64,000 bases of DNA from Crambe crambe (GCA_963924555.1 OZ004583.1:7702582-7766581); one strand, 5' to 3'; numbered from the stretch's first letter, positions 47,426 through 59,714 are shown. The notes: generated from the sequence alone by a model not told the origin. Numbers and translations are program-made.

Positions 47426-47913
47426 CCGTAGTCACTGTAATTCAAGCGCCAGAAAATAATAATTCCATGTAGGCGTGGCGCTTAGCTTATGGCTTAAAAA
47501 ATGCACTTCCTCTGGGCGTGGCGCTTAAATTACAGTGGCGCTTAGTTAATTGTAGCTTATCTGGACTGCAAAAACGTGGAGATGGCTACTAGCAGTGCCA
47601 ATCACTTTCAGCTGTCATTCAGCAGTGTTGTGAGGGGATTTCACGTGTATCAGGCAGTTTGGACCCCAGTGCTCAATGCTGAATACCTAACACAGCAAGA
47701 ACATGGCAAAAAAGCTCTTGATGGAAGTCTGCTTGGACGATATCACCTCTCAAAAAAGCTGCTTCAATAATGACCACGTGGGTTGCATATATTTAAGCGC
47801 CGCCTAAAAATAATACAGGAAGAGGTGTGGCGCTTTTCTAACAACTAATAAAATGTGATTAGTTGCTAGCTGGCGCTTAAATTATAGTGGCGCTTGAATT
47901 ACAGTGACTACGG
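47426..47913. mobile_element. TA-flanked 488-bp element inside the Ig exon of gene B
   Basis: Ends CCGTAGTCACTGTAATTCAA and complement, bordered by TA on both sides (47424-47425, 47914-47915). Gene A reads GAAGTACCTAGTCTG across this point, so the site and the TA duplication are certain. The interior has several GGCGCTTA words. It lacks a transposase but carries a protein-like open frame. Confidence 0.93.
47576..47770 (+). CDS. Captured gene fragment within the TA element (HIRAN-like start?)
   Basis: The 64-codon frame contains FSSVVRGFHVYQAVWTPV followed by EYLTQQEHGKKALDG and GRYHLSKKLL. The opening (R-G-[YF]-H-x-Y-x-x-x-W-x-P) recalls an N-terminal motif common in cnidarian and sponge proteins with HIRAN-like folds, where a Glu-Pro/Asn-rich segment usually follows. 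Only the beginning fits, so this may be a transduplicated exon. Identity uncertain. Confidence 0.4.
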   Translation: MEMATSSANHFQLSFSSVVRGFHVYQAVWTPVLNAEYLTQQEHGKKALDGSLLGRYHLSKKLLQ

Positions 47914-50900
47914 TACCTAGTCTGACTTGGGCAATTAATGATAGTAATCTTGCAGAATTCTCAGAGTATGATCCTATGCAATCTTTACCACTTATTCTAA
48001 CCCTTATTAATCCAAGCAATCTTACATCTGGTATGCAAGTGTTGGTTAACAGGGTTAATCTTTATGAGAACAATTCAATTAATTTTGATATAACTTCCAC
48101 ATTAAATGGTGATACATCTCTTCTAAGAGGGTCAAAGATAAACTGTATTCGTAATCCATTCAGGAGTGAGCCAGTATATATTACAGATATCAGAGGTAGG
48201 TATATGCATTAGTACATAGTGTGTAGCTATGTATGTCAAACAAATTAATACTCTACCAAGACCCTCCTCCTTCCCTTTCTTCTGCTACCTGTTCTCTTGT
48301 CCGCACTACTGGAGGTCCAGAGGTCTACATCCAGTGGTCCCCCTCCTTCACCTCTCAGTATCACATAGAGATGTATCATGTAGTAGTGAATCCTGCCACC
48401 CCCTCCTGTCCCAGTGATCAGATGATAGTGAGTCTGTTTTTCATTTGTGCATGTGTCAAATAAAGAGGCAACCCTTAAACTTTTCTTTCCTGTGTATGAA
48501 AGAAAGGGTTACTTTATTGGCTACCTAATTACTATGACAGGGTGAACACAGACATAAGACTTAATAATGATGATAATGAGAACTGCCTGTATATATGTAG
48601 CTTCCTTGTGGGGCCCCTATAAGCTAATTAGCTACATCATTCAAGCATGCTTTGATTTTTTTTTATGTGGCAAGTTGGGACTCTAGGCCATGATGATCAA
48701 GGATGTACCCCACAAAGAATGTATGGCTAGAGAATCTTTTATCTAGCTATCATAGCTATGTATGTGAAGCCATTATGTGTCTTGGGTATTATTATTACAG
48801 AGACCCAGTGAGAGTTACAGGTGCTCTGGACTGGTCCTGGGGACACGTTACTCTTTCAGTGTCAGTGCCATCAACTGTGGGAACCAAGAAGGGGACAGAG
48901 ACAATTTTACAGTCCAGTTACGAGGTACCAAGAGTAGCAGAGTTCAAAGAATAATTAAATTTAAATAGTAGTTAATATGCATGCATTTTTAAACCTTTTT
49001 TATTATTCATTGAGCTCAGAATTTGGGTTGGGTAGCATTTGCCTGAGGTTATATATACCAGGCCAGACCAATATTTTGAGAAAAACTAGTTAATTATTGA
49101 TTATTATAACAAAAGAAAGTGTCTTATGACACTTGAATATGGCCTGGTGGTATTAAATTTTGCTTCCAATACCTCTGTCAGTACTGTGACTATACAGAGA
49201 GAGGTATAAAATTACTTGTCATGCATGCAGCTCCTGATATTTCAGTCTTGCCTGTGTATGATCAGAATGGACGACTAAATGAGCTGACAGTGCAGTGGAT
49301 GCAACAGGTTAGCCACATAGCTATGTAGTAGCTACAACCGATCACTAATTTTTCTTTCCTTCAGACGCAATCCTTTTCTGACAGATGCTTCTTTCGTCAA
49401 CTCCTAAGCTACACAGTTGTCCTGGGGGACAGCACAAGGGAGAGGGTGGATCAGAGGATGACCAGTTCTAACAACTGCAGTGATGACCTCTGTTCCATAT
49501 CCTTCCCTCTCTCCTTCTCAGATCAAACAGAGCAAAGTTATTTTGTCAGGGTTAATGTTACAGGAGCCTTTGGATCAACTAGCACTTCCACATCTCTAAG
49601 TGAGTTGATAAGTCATAAAATATTTCTTTACTGACTTTTTTATTTAGACACTTCCACCCACTTTAATGTTTCCTTCTCCCCTGAGGGCTGTGTGACCTCT
49701 CTGTTCCTACCCTATGAGAGAAGGAGACTGCTTCTTCCAATATGGCCGTGACTCCTCTTACCAGGACCTGAGCCCTTCATTGTCTACCTCCCTCAATTCC
49801 CCTCTCCTAATACCTGTCTCAGATGCTGCTACAATTCATTATTATCAGGTTATTCTCAACACTTCATCCCTTAACCTTCAGGTCAGAGGAAACTTCACTT
49901 CTAGTGCAGGTGAATTAGTATGTTGTATTTTTCTTGAAGTGCACATAATGATACGTACATGTTGGTGTGTGTAGGTGCACAGTTGACATCTGCAAATCAA
50001 GGTCTGCTGGTTGTGGGTGTGATACTATTAAGTGTGGCCATTGTACTTGGAGTGATCGTTACTTTGATAGTATTTAAGAAAGGTATCATTCACAAACACA
50101 ACTTCCTTGTTTGTTATTATTCTTGCTTCCTCAGGACCATGGCTATCTCTGAGTCTCTGTGTAGCAGGATTTGCTATAACATTTATATCTCTTGTGTTGT
50201 GGGTGGCAGTGGGAATTCATGTTGGACTGCAAAAAAGTAAACACTTTTGGGTTATAGCTAATTAAGAGAAAATCACCACTTTATGGTTTTGTGGTTTTTT
50301 TGTCCTTATACTTAATTTGTGTACATGCAGATACATGTGATCCTACTTGGCAATCTTCTAGAGATGGTCTCATAATTTCAGCACATGTTTTCTCAGACGT
50401 CAGTCTCCTAATATTTGTGGCTGCTGGAATATATTTTGTTGTGGATTATATCAGTAAGGGATATTAAATATCTAGGCCTAAGGGGAGTGCTTCACACCTG
50501 TCCAATGAATGAATCTCAAGAATGAATCTCTTTCACTCTATATATTTACACAGGTTTACCCAACTACAAAAAGAAGAGCAGTGAGGTAGCTATGGATTGC
50601 ATGCTGCATGCATAGATTCTGCTTTAATTATCCTCGCACACACTCGTCCTATTATAGCAATTATTATCAGGAATATGACATTAATTTTGCATTGACTGTA
50701 TAGCAAATGAGTTTCTGGCAGAAATGTTTGCATAGAAGTTTATCAAATAGTATTCAGCACCAACCAAGAGAGGAAGACTGGGAAGTAAATAAGCCGGCAA
50801 GTATTCTATTAGTTATGTCAATTGATTATTCCTCTGTTGTCACTCTATCTAACAGAAAGAAAAAAAACTAGAAGAGTTGGAGGTTGGAGCAGGAGGAAGA

Positions 50901-51976
50901 GTGAAGGAGTTAGAAGACGTCAATCCAGATAAATGCAGAAAACCAGGACAATCATATATGGAAGCTAAACTGGAGGAACAAGAAAGATTGTATCAGGGAT
51001 ACAAGGATAAACTTTCAACTGATGGAGTATGTAGAGTCATTTGTAGTGACAGTGTAGCTAGTCCCACTCTTTCATCATGTAGTCTAAAAGAGAGGGACCT
51101 GCCTCCAAGGGTATGGGTGAGGACTCTCATTACCGTCCCCTAGACAATGGGAAAGGAGGCAGTGGATGTGGACATAAGGACAGACCAGCAAGAGAAAGTG
51201 GAAGAAAAGTAGAGGAATACAGTGCTTTCAATAGTGGCACAGTAAGTGACTGATGAAAGTAACTCATGTCCATGGATGAATATAAGTACTACTCCAGGCA
51301 TTGCCAAATGGTGGACCCTCACCTTCCCACGATGAAGAGAAAGATCAACACTACCTCCCACTGGACCACAAGAAGGGAGGTAAAGGGGCTAAGAAGCCAT
51401 CCGGTACCCAGGGTGGAAGTGGGGAAGAAGACAGTGCTGTGGGTAACAGAAAGGTAAGGGAAAACCCAACCAATGGTGACAGTTAGTCGAGTCACCCTAT
51501 AGAGTGTTAAGAGGTGCTACTACGTATAACATACATATGGTACGTATGTTCTTCCGGTTCCATCCGGTGGGATACGGTGACATCATCAGTCACTCACTAC
51601 AATGTTTTGCACTTCCTTTCAGTGAGTAAGCGTAGCAAGTGAGCTGATTCTCAGGACATATCTAATTTAAATTGTTCTCCACATAATTATATAGTACACT
51701 CCAAAATACGTAACATATATACATACTTGTGCAGCTGCCTGCCACTTACATATGTATAACTCAACAGCAAACATTTGAAGCACAAATGAAATTGGTGCCA
51801 TTAAAGCTTTTCGGCTCTTAAAGTTATAGGAATTGTTGCTTGCTGTCAAATGTTGCAGTAAGGCAAGGCTAACGATAATGCCATTGTATATTTTTAGCAA
51901 CATAGCTATAGCTTATGTATACTAATCTCTCAGATATTTTCATGGTTATTCTTTCTGTTTCCAGGGAGGTGACTAA

Positions 51977-52179
51977 CCTACTACCAAAAGGAATCCTGGC
52001 ACTAGCTAAACAGAGAACAAACTACATATCACTCATTAGCATTGAAAACGTGATTATGAAACAAAATTTTACATTCTATACTGTCGTTACTTAAGAACTT
52101 TATTATAGCTTTTTAACTTACAAAAAAGACAACTGAATGACAAGTCATAAAACATGACACATAGTGAGCATGCTCAAAC
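51977..52179. other. Spacer between gene B and the Gypsy relic
   Basis: No exon seen. It could include the 3' untranslated region of B or part of a retrotransposon LTR; I could not find the second LTR needed to say. Confidence 0.35.
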
Positions 52180-52970
52180 AGAAAACAATAAAGAGGAAGT
52201 AAAGAATACCACATTTCCTCCTTCCATAAGATATTATACTGTACAGTACATAGTTACCATTTTAGGTTCAAATCGTTCTACCGGTTTGCGATCACGTTTT
52301 GGATAAGTTTTTACTCGAGTTTCAGGTTCAGGTGGAGGTTCTGGATCAACCGCAGCTGGTGATGGTGAACTATCAACTACCGAATCATTAGCCGGTGAAG
52401 GAGTAGCCACTGAGGGATTAACTGGCAAATAACAGAGGGAATAACAATTTCGGGCTCAACTACCACAGGAGGTATTTCAACTGCAACAGAACGTTTTCGC
52501 ACCTGATCTAGATAGCAGCGGCGTTCTCGACCATCTGACAGTCTCACTAACAATGAAACTGGATCAGTTTTCTTCTGGATCACTCCTGGTATCCACCGGT
52601 CGCCTCCATGATAGTTTCGAACAAATACATCATCTCCAATAGTGCTGGTTTCGATACAGTAATTTGCAGTTTCTCACCCAGGCCTAGGCTTTCAGTCTTA
52701 GTTGCACGGCACTCGCTGGCATAATGGCCAACTGCATTGCAGTTGTAGCACCTCCTGAGATACCTGGGATGGTTTGACATATGCCATTCTTCTTAATGGC
52801 ATAGATTTTTGGTTGTTGGAGCAATGGCTACTGACTGTGTGCTGTTCTTCCGAGTCTGATACCTCTTACCGCGGATTCACTGTCCTCCTGACAAGTGTGT
52901 CGGAGATCTTAAGCAGCCAACGCACAACTTCCTGGCCCCACAGAAGACAAGCAATCTAGTACCCAGAAGT
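52180..52970 (-). mobile_element. Collapsed Ty3/Gypsy-type retrotransposon: Gag zinc knuckle joined to Pol C-terminus
   Basis: Minus strand, 5' to 3': a Gag-like part (about 52960-52785), a zinc knuckle CYNCNAVGHYASEC (52750-52709), then, with no protease, reverse transcriptase or integrase core, the Pol C-terminus with VFVRNYHGGDRWIPGVI, DGRERRCYLDQVRKR and a Pro/Glu-rich end with TYPKRDRKP. The junction near 52650-52690 shows that several kilobases were deleted between the two. LTRs were not recognised. It follows the end of gene B on the opposite strand. Confidence 0.75.
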
Positions 52971-53389
52971 AAAGTGGAGGAGAATACAGTGGTCTCAAGG
53001 TAACCAATGATATATCATCTACGAAACAGCTAAGCAGCATAACGTGATGTGTGCAAGACATGTAGCTATGCCCCCTTTAATTAAAACAATCGATGTATTA
53101 TTATAGTGTACATAGCTAGCTAGCTATAATTATGAGGTTATGCATGAAGGATGATTAGCAAGGATGAATGTGGCCATGTGATAGCACTCTTTGTGTTCTC
53201 ATCTTAGCCATGATTATATCATGACATGACATGTAAGGAACTGAATTGCTTTGACCAGCTAGTGATTTTATTTAGTTACTTTAAAACAGCTTGAGTAGTA
53301 TATATATAGCTATAACTACGTACCCTGTCTTATCTATTACAGTGTATAGGTTGTACACAAACTTGTAGTATATATTATATAGTCACTCT
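52971..53389. other. No gene recognised
   Basis: AT-rich spacer with TAGC repeats (53110-53125); nothing coding seen. Confidence 0.4.
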
Positions 53390-54275
53390 TCAGTTGGTTA
53401 TGTAGTCATACTCAGTGTGTTTAGTGTCCATGCCTTCATTGACATAATCTACTTCATCCTTCACACCTCCACTCTTCTCCATCACTATCTCTCCATGACT
53501 ATCACTCACACCATACACCTGGTTTGCCTTCATCACTATGACATTATCAGGAGTCTGGGAGGTGTTGATGCCATAAACCCGATTCTCATTCATCTCTATC
53601 TTCTGATCTCTACCTGCATGTGCATGATGCCAGTCCAACGTAAAATCCCACTGCCACCCACAATACAAGAGATACAAATGTCACAACAAATCCTGTCATG
53701 CAGAGACTCAGGGAGAGCCATGTCCTATAGAGGAGCAACTGAAACAAAGTCTTAGCTACGTATGTAAATGATACCTTTCTTAAAATCTAATGGCATCAAG
53801 GTAATGATCACTCCAAATACAATAGCAACACTTAATAGTATCACACCAGACCTTGATTAGCAGATGTCAACCGTGCACCTACACACACCAACATCATTAT
53901 GTGCACTTCAAGAAAATACTAGCTTACCTTCACCAGAAGTGAAGTTTCCTCTGACCTGAAGGTTTAGGGAAGAAGTTGTGATGGTTGCCTGATAATAATG
54001 GATTGTAGAAGCATAAAAGAAAATTAGTCAGAGAGGGAAATTGAGGGAGGTAGACAATGAAGGGCTGAGGTCCTGGTAGCTATAGTATCATGTATGCTGC
54101 CTTGCTGATGGAGGGAGAATAATATGTATAGCTGCAAGCATAAACCCTTCCATATCATATGGTAGGTAGCTAGCTACCATTCAGAAGACAAACATCTGGA
54201 AGCCAATAGCTAATAAACCTTATACAAACTCACTGACAGTTCACAGTCTCAGTCAACATAAAAACAATGATAATA
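53390..54275 (-). pseudogene. Receptor remnant F (Tyr-motif tail, extracellular exons lost)
   Basis: From left: tail exon 53390-53613 with NRVYGI, NQVYGV and YDYITN; then, with the third hydrophobic exon missing, a second-hydrophobic-exon remnant at about 53630-53735 and a first at about 53776-53879 with deletions; a truncated membrane-proximal exon (53929 to about 54075); and a damaged signal-exon trace at about 54236-54275 (ACAGTTCACAGTCTCAGTCA). Ig and both FN3 domains are gone. The tail is nearly identical to gene D, but KNVVYGG is reduced to a single Gly-Gly without the Tyr. Confidence 0.8.
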
Positions 54276-54707
54276 ATTACAGCTATGTAGCTACATTAAT
54301 GATGACAATAGCCAGCTAAATTATGTACACAGAAAAACCTATAGCTATGGTGGCCATATCTAAATCTGCAGGTAGGAAACATGGGGCCACAGAGGCACAA
54401 ATCTATTGTCATGCTTGGGATTATTATAACTAGGCTGTACAATATCATGTGACATGACATGACTAATCAAAAATCCCCCTCTCATATACTTGTTGGGACT
54501 TGTATAAGATTAGCTAGAAATGAACACATTACCTTAAAGTGTTTGTGAGTTTATGATTAGCTATAACTATAACAAACAGGTTTATCAGACTGTTTTTCCT
54601 GCAGTGTACAAAACCTGTCTTCAAACTTTAATATGCATAATGCCACAAGATAGTATCCAATGGATGTACATCTAGCTACACTTGTAGTAGTCACTCTTAT
54701 CAGTTAT

Positions 54708-57700
54708 CTAATCTACATAGTCATACTCAGTGAGTTTAGTGTCCATGCTTTCATCCATATCATTCTTCTTGTCCTTCACAGGCTTACGTCTTTCATACAC
54801 CATGTTCTTCTTCATCACCATCTCTCCACCACCATACACCTGGTTTTCCTTCATCTTTATGGCATTGTCATTCTTATCCTTCACAGGCTTACGTCTTTCA
54901 TACACCATGTTCTTCTTCATCACCATCTCTCCACCACCATACACCTGGTTTTCCTTCATCTTTATGGCATTGTCAGAAGTCTGGGAGGTGTTGATGCCAT
55001 AAACCGGATTCTCATTCATACGTTTATCTACATGTAGTAGCATTCAAGTCACTTCACATATTTGATGGTGGGCAATATTTTGTTCAGTAGCTATTCAGTG
55101 TTAACTATTTTGGAGTCTATCAAGTCTTGCAGCAGTACTACGTAGTAGGTAAAGAGTTAGCTACACTAAGCATAGTGACATAAGAAGGTGTCTCGGGGCA
55201 AAATTTACGAGCCATCTGCAGGATATGGTCTCTCTCTGGAGATGGGGGAAGGGGGGGGGGGGAAGGGGGGCCCAAACTCTTATGCATGAGCAAAAATGAG
55301 AACTAACTTTATGGTGACTTCACCCCTTGCACACTTTTAACATTAATGGCTAATCACCTTTAAATTTGTAGTAAATAACAGCAAAAAGTAGCCCACCAAT
55401 TGCAATCAGGAAACTGATGTCTGAGAAAACATGGGCTAAGCTGATGAGACTATTGCTGGAAGATTGCCAAGTAGGATCACATGTATCTGCATGTACAATG
55501 GAATTAATAATAACCTGAGAGAACTGAGAGAATTAGCTATATTGATACTTTTTTGTAGTCCAACATGAAATCCCACTGCCACCCAAAATACAAGTGATAC
55601 GAATGCTACAACTAATCCTGTCATGGAGAGACCCAGAGATAGCCATGGTCCTACGTAGAAGAGAAGAAAACAAGTCTTAGTTACGTATTATGTGAATGAT
55701 ATGTACGTACCTTTCTTAAAATTAAATTTTATTACCATCAGAGTAGTGATCACTCCAAGTACAATGGCCACACTTAATAGTATCACACCCACAACCAGCA
55801 GACCTTGATTACCAGATGTCAACTGTGCACCTATACACACACACACACACACATATTATTGGCTATGTATGTTGTTACATGAGGACATTCTATTTCACCT
55901 TCACCAGAAATGAAGTTTCCTCTGACCTGAAGGTTAAGGGAAGAAGCGATGATGGTCACCTGATAATAATGAATTGTAGCAGCATCTGAGACAGTTATTT
56001 GGAGAGGGGAATTGAGGGAGGTAGAAGGGCTCAGGTCCTGGTAAGAGGAGTCACGGCCATATTGGAAGAAGCAGTCTCCTTTTCTCATAGGGTAGGAACA
56101 GAGGACAGAGGTCACACAACCCTCAGAGGAGAAGGAAACATCAAAGGAAGATGAGATTGAAGTATCTATCTCAAAAGTTATTATTTATAGCTACATATTA
56201 TGTTAAAATTCAACTCACTTAGAGATGTGATGGTGCTAGTTGATCCAAAGGCTCCTGTAACATTAATCCTGACAAAATAACTTTGGTCTGTTTGATCTGA
56301 GAAGGAGAAGGGGAAGGATATGGAACAGAGATTATTACTACAGTTATCAGTGTTGATCATCCTCTGATCCACCCTCTCCCTTGTGCTGTCACCCAGGACA
56401 ACTGTGTAGCTTAGGAGTTGATGAAAGGAGCATCTATCAGAAAAGGATTGTATCTAAAAGGGAAAAAAGAGGGCTAGTAATACATAGTAGCAACACACAG
56501 TGTGGCTAACTTGTTGCATCCACTGCACTGTCAGCTCATTTAGCTGTCCATTCTGATCATACACAGGCAAGACTGTAATGTCAGGAGCTGCATGCATGAT
56601 AAGTAATTTATCTCTTCACAACCAATACACTGTAAAATGAAAGTATTTACTGCACACCATTTTTGTCCCAATGCACACACTTAATTAATTAGTGTGCAGT
56701 AAACACTTTATAATGTAAGGTTACAAATGCTACCCAACCCAATTTCTTACGCTCAAAAGTGCATTCATATTAACTGCTATGCACAACTATGCTCTTTGAA
56801 CCCTGTTACTTTGGATACCTAGTAACTGGATCATAAAATTGTCTCTGCCCCCTTCTTGGTTCCCACAGTTGATGGCACTGACACTGAAGGAGAAGCGTGT
56901 CCCCAGGACCAGTCCAGAGCACCTGTAACTCTCATAGGGTCTCTAGAATAAAAAATAAACGAGAGAAGACAATAATTATATATAATGTAACAGGTATGCA
57001 ATTATCAATCACCAGAACTTTAGCTATAGCTCTCATTATACTTCATGCAAATGCCTAATTATAACACATCAGAGAGTCTCACTATCATCTGATCACTGGA
57101 ACAGGAGGAGGTGGCAGGGTTCACTACTACATGATACATCTCCACGTTATTCTGAGAGGTGAAGGAAGGGAACCACTGGATGGAGACCTCTGGACCTCCA
57201 GTGGTGCGGACGAGAGAACATGTAGCAGAAGAAGGGGAAGGAGGAGGGTCTATATCGATGAAATTTAATTTAGCTACTTATTTGACACACATACACACTA
57301 GCTACATACCTCTGATATCTGTGATATATATTGGCTCACTCCTGAATGGAAGACGTCTACAGTTTATCTTTGACCCTCTTAGAATGGATGCATCACCACT
57401 CAATGTGGAAGATACGTTATAAAAGAGATTATTCTCATAAGGATTAACCATGTTAACCTGCACTTGTACACCAGATGTAAGATGGCTTGGATTAATAAGG
57501 GTCAGATTCAGTGGTAAACGTTGTGTAGGATCATAGTTTGAGAATGATGCGAGATTACTATCATTAATTGCCCAAGTCAGACTAGGTATTTCAATGCCAT
57601 GACAAGTGAGTGTGACTCTTCCAGGACAAAAAGTTCCATTCATGGGAGGAGTGGAAGATAAGAAAAATAGTGGAACAGCTGGAGAGGGAGGAAGAGAGGG

Positions 57701-58080
57701 CATGTTAACATGTATGTATGTAACTAGCCAGCCACCAGGAGTTAGTCAAAAGATGCCAGAAAAATGCAGCTAACTAGCTATGGTATATTCATAATTATAG
57801 CATAAATTAAGTGAACAGACAGTGAAGCATTTTGTTATGTGATAGCTACTAGCTCATAGCTAGCTACTCATATCCATTTTCTGAATCTCTCTACTCTAAG
57901 AAATGTAGCTGATCTGAAGAATCAGCTAAAATATGTACGTATTAGCTACTATAGCTAATTATGTCCATTGCATCCATTGTGTATGTGCAGCTATATAATA
58001 AAGTATACCCAAACAAACTCACAGTTCACAGTCTCAGTCAAGATGAAGACAATGATGAGATTACATGTAGTAGAGAGCAT
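54708..58080 (-). CDS. Receptor gene G: signal peptide, Ig, two FN3, three TM, Tyr-motif tail with internal repeat (intact, 655 aa)
   Basis: Minus-strand exons: 58080-58023, 57678-57310, 57249-57083, 56942-56819, 56587-56511, 56453-56219, 56165-55899, 55830-55711, 55650-55549, 55486-55358, 55027-54708. Phases agree and all 655 codons are open. The start used is the second Met of the family (ACAATGCTCTC); the first is changed to ACA. Domains: signal 1-19; Ig 20-142; FN3 143-239 and 240-343; membrane-proximal 344-432; three hydrophobic segments to about 545; tail 550-655. The tail begins NENPVYGI and carries two copies of a 35-residue unit with KENQVYGG and KKNMVYERRKPV, ending EYDYVD. The extracellular exons are very close to gene C while the tail is of the other type, which points to recombination within the first-to-third hydrophobic exon region. 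Ligand unknown. Confidence 0.82.
54771..54980 (-). repeat. Tandem 105-bp duplication in the tail of gene G
   Basis: Two near-identical copies of 105 bases (35 codons), differing at only a few positions, double the VYG and VYE tyrosine motifs. Other tails of this type have one copy. High identity implies a recent event. Confidence 0.92.
56627..56718. repeat. Decayed foldback MITE in an intron of gene G
   Basis: Same sequence and position as 1570-1670 in gene C, with the right end eroded (TTTATAATGTAA for TTTTTACAGTGT). Confidence 0.75.
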
Positions 58081-58935
58081 TGTGTGACTTGTTTCTGCTA
58101 AATGAATTCATGAAGTACCAATTTGTATAACTGTTAGCTAGCTAAGAGATATTATGCCAGCCCCAAGCCGCCACGATGATTATCCTCACAAGCACAAAAT
58201 GTTGTGATAGGGTTACATAGGCTTTAAGTTTTGAACTACATAGTTATTTTTGGCTCATACATAAAAATTAATTGCTAATACATAAGTAGCTGTTCAGGAC
58301 ATACTATAATTATTATCATACAAGTATGCTAGCAGGCTATTATACAGAATGATTTGTTGTACTATAGCTATAATAATTATCATCTCACCTATTAATTTCA
58401 CAGCCAGGTCAGCTAATTAACTTTCATAGATACATTGATAGCTACAATGTATAATTGGCTATGATAGCTTTCAATTATGCATACAAATTCCATAGCTACA
58501 GCTAATCGATAATAATTTATTGTTTCATTCTGTAGATATCATTATAATCTCTATTTTTTTGACTTTATATGGAACTGCTTAGGGACTGCCAGTGGATTTA
58601 TAAACACACTATTCCTCTTAATAAAAATATTATGACAACACACGAGATAGATAGATAGCTAGCTAGCTGGTTAAAAGTGAACAGAGTGAGAGACAGAAAA
58701 TGGATACATTATAAATTAGCCATTATTATCATGCATGATGGTAGCTATGTATGATAATCATGCCATATGTAGTGTATGCTTTACGAAAAAAACATAGCTA
58801 TAGCTAGCTAGTACACATTTATTATCTGTAGGTTTTGTCTCTGTGGCATCAATAATTAAGACTCCATGTGGCTACGAGGTGGTGTTGCCATGTAGCCTCT
58901 GCTTCAACTTCATCATTGTCTTCTTAAAACCTGGT
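58081..58935. promoter_or_regulatory. Upstream region of gene G
   Basis: Holds the block shared with gene C (58146-58250) and the conserved block at 58380-58420 (CTCACCTATTAATTTCACAG, CCAGGTCAGC) also found near genes D and A. No coding exon is seen. Promoter function is inferred from position. Confidence 0.4.
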
Positions 58936-59714
58936 ACCGGTGTAGGAGCGATATGGGGCCCCCCGTGATATGGGGCCCCCCGGCCGTATATCACTAGTGA
59001 AATGGGGCCCCCAGGGGGGCCTCAAAGCGCTAGTATTTTGGGGCTCCCCCAGTGAAATGGGGCCCACGCACGCGTGCTGGCAATCAGCTGGGAATAGCAG
59101 CTAGCTATGTCAGTATTCCTACACAGCCATCAAAAGAGTACTTGACAGGTGGAGTGTATCCTGATGGCTATGACAAGCAGTCTAAGAATGAGGAGGAGGA
59201 AGATCCACAAAACTGCAGCATATAAAAATTGCTATAGGCGCTAGGCTGATGTGTTGATTTGGTGGGCAGAGGTTCTTGGAGTTAGCCCCTAGAGACACTA
59301 GGTTCATGCGTGCCTGCCCTGTTCATCTAGGCATGCATAGCTAGCTGCCATGAGTTTCAGGGGGCTAACCATGTGAGGTAGGCACCATTGACTTGGGCTA
59401 GCTGGTATGCATTGCATACAAGAGGCAAAGATACATAGTTTCTATATAGATTCCTCATAGCTATACAGCATTCTAATGGTGTGTTAGAGTCAGTTGGAGT
59501 ATTATAACCACGATTGAGTGTGAATTTTCTGACTTGCTTCATAGACTCTGTGACGTTGACCATACAGACTGAGATACTTTTCTAGTGTTATGTGACACAG
59601 CTTACTGAGTAGAAAATAAGGAACCTCACCTAGCTAGATAGCTATTTTGTGGTAGAACTATCCAGTTAATTGTGGACCAAGATGACATTTTCTCATCTAG
59701 CACGTGACATATAG

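Larger units (their letters stand above)
46975..51976 (+). pseudogene. Receptor gene B (GS-type tail), disrupted by an insertion and a frameshift
   Basis: Exons: 46975-47035 (signal), 47340-48195 (Ig, with an insertion), 48261-48427, 48801-48924, 49231-49307, 49365-49599, 49648-49909, 49975-50082, 50135-50236, 50331-50453 (three hydrophobic), 50554-50585, 50704-50796, 50856-51026, 51083-51241, 51298-51453, 51965-51976. Splice sites match gene A, except that the donor after 50796 is GCAAGT. Two lesions are visible: a 488-bp element in the Ig exon introduces a stop almost at once, and the membrane-proximal exon lacks five bases present in A, C, D and G (after TGTGTGACCTCT, near 49702), shifting the frame. 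The tail keeps LDNGKGG, VEEYSAF and LDHKKGG. Skipping the Ig exon would keep phase but not repair the second lesion. Sequencing error or a null allele is possible for the five-base gap. Confidence 0.78.

Noticed and set aside
54730-55002. Plus-strand hydrophobic frame with repeated FLSFTGLRLSYTMF
   Set aside because: It is the antisense shadow of the Tyr-motif tail exon of gene G and its 105-bp duplication.
59357-59563. 68-codon minus-strand frame inside the 59-62 kb element
   Set aside because: No recognised motif, no splice context, and no paralogue elsewhere in the window; not enough to call a gene.
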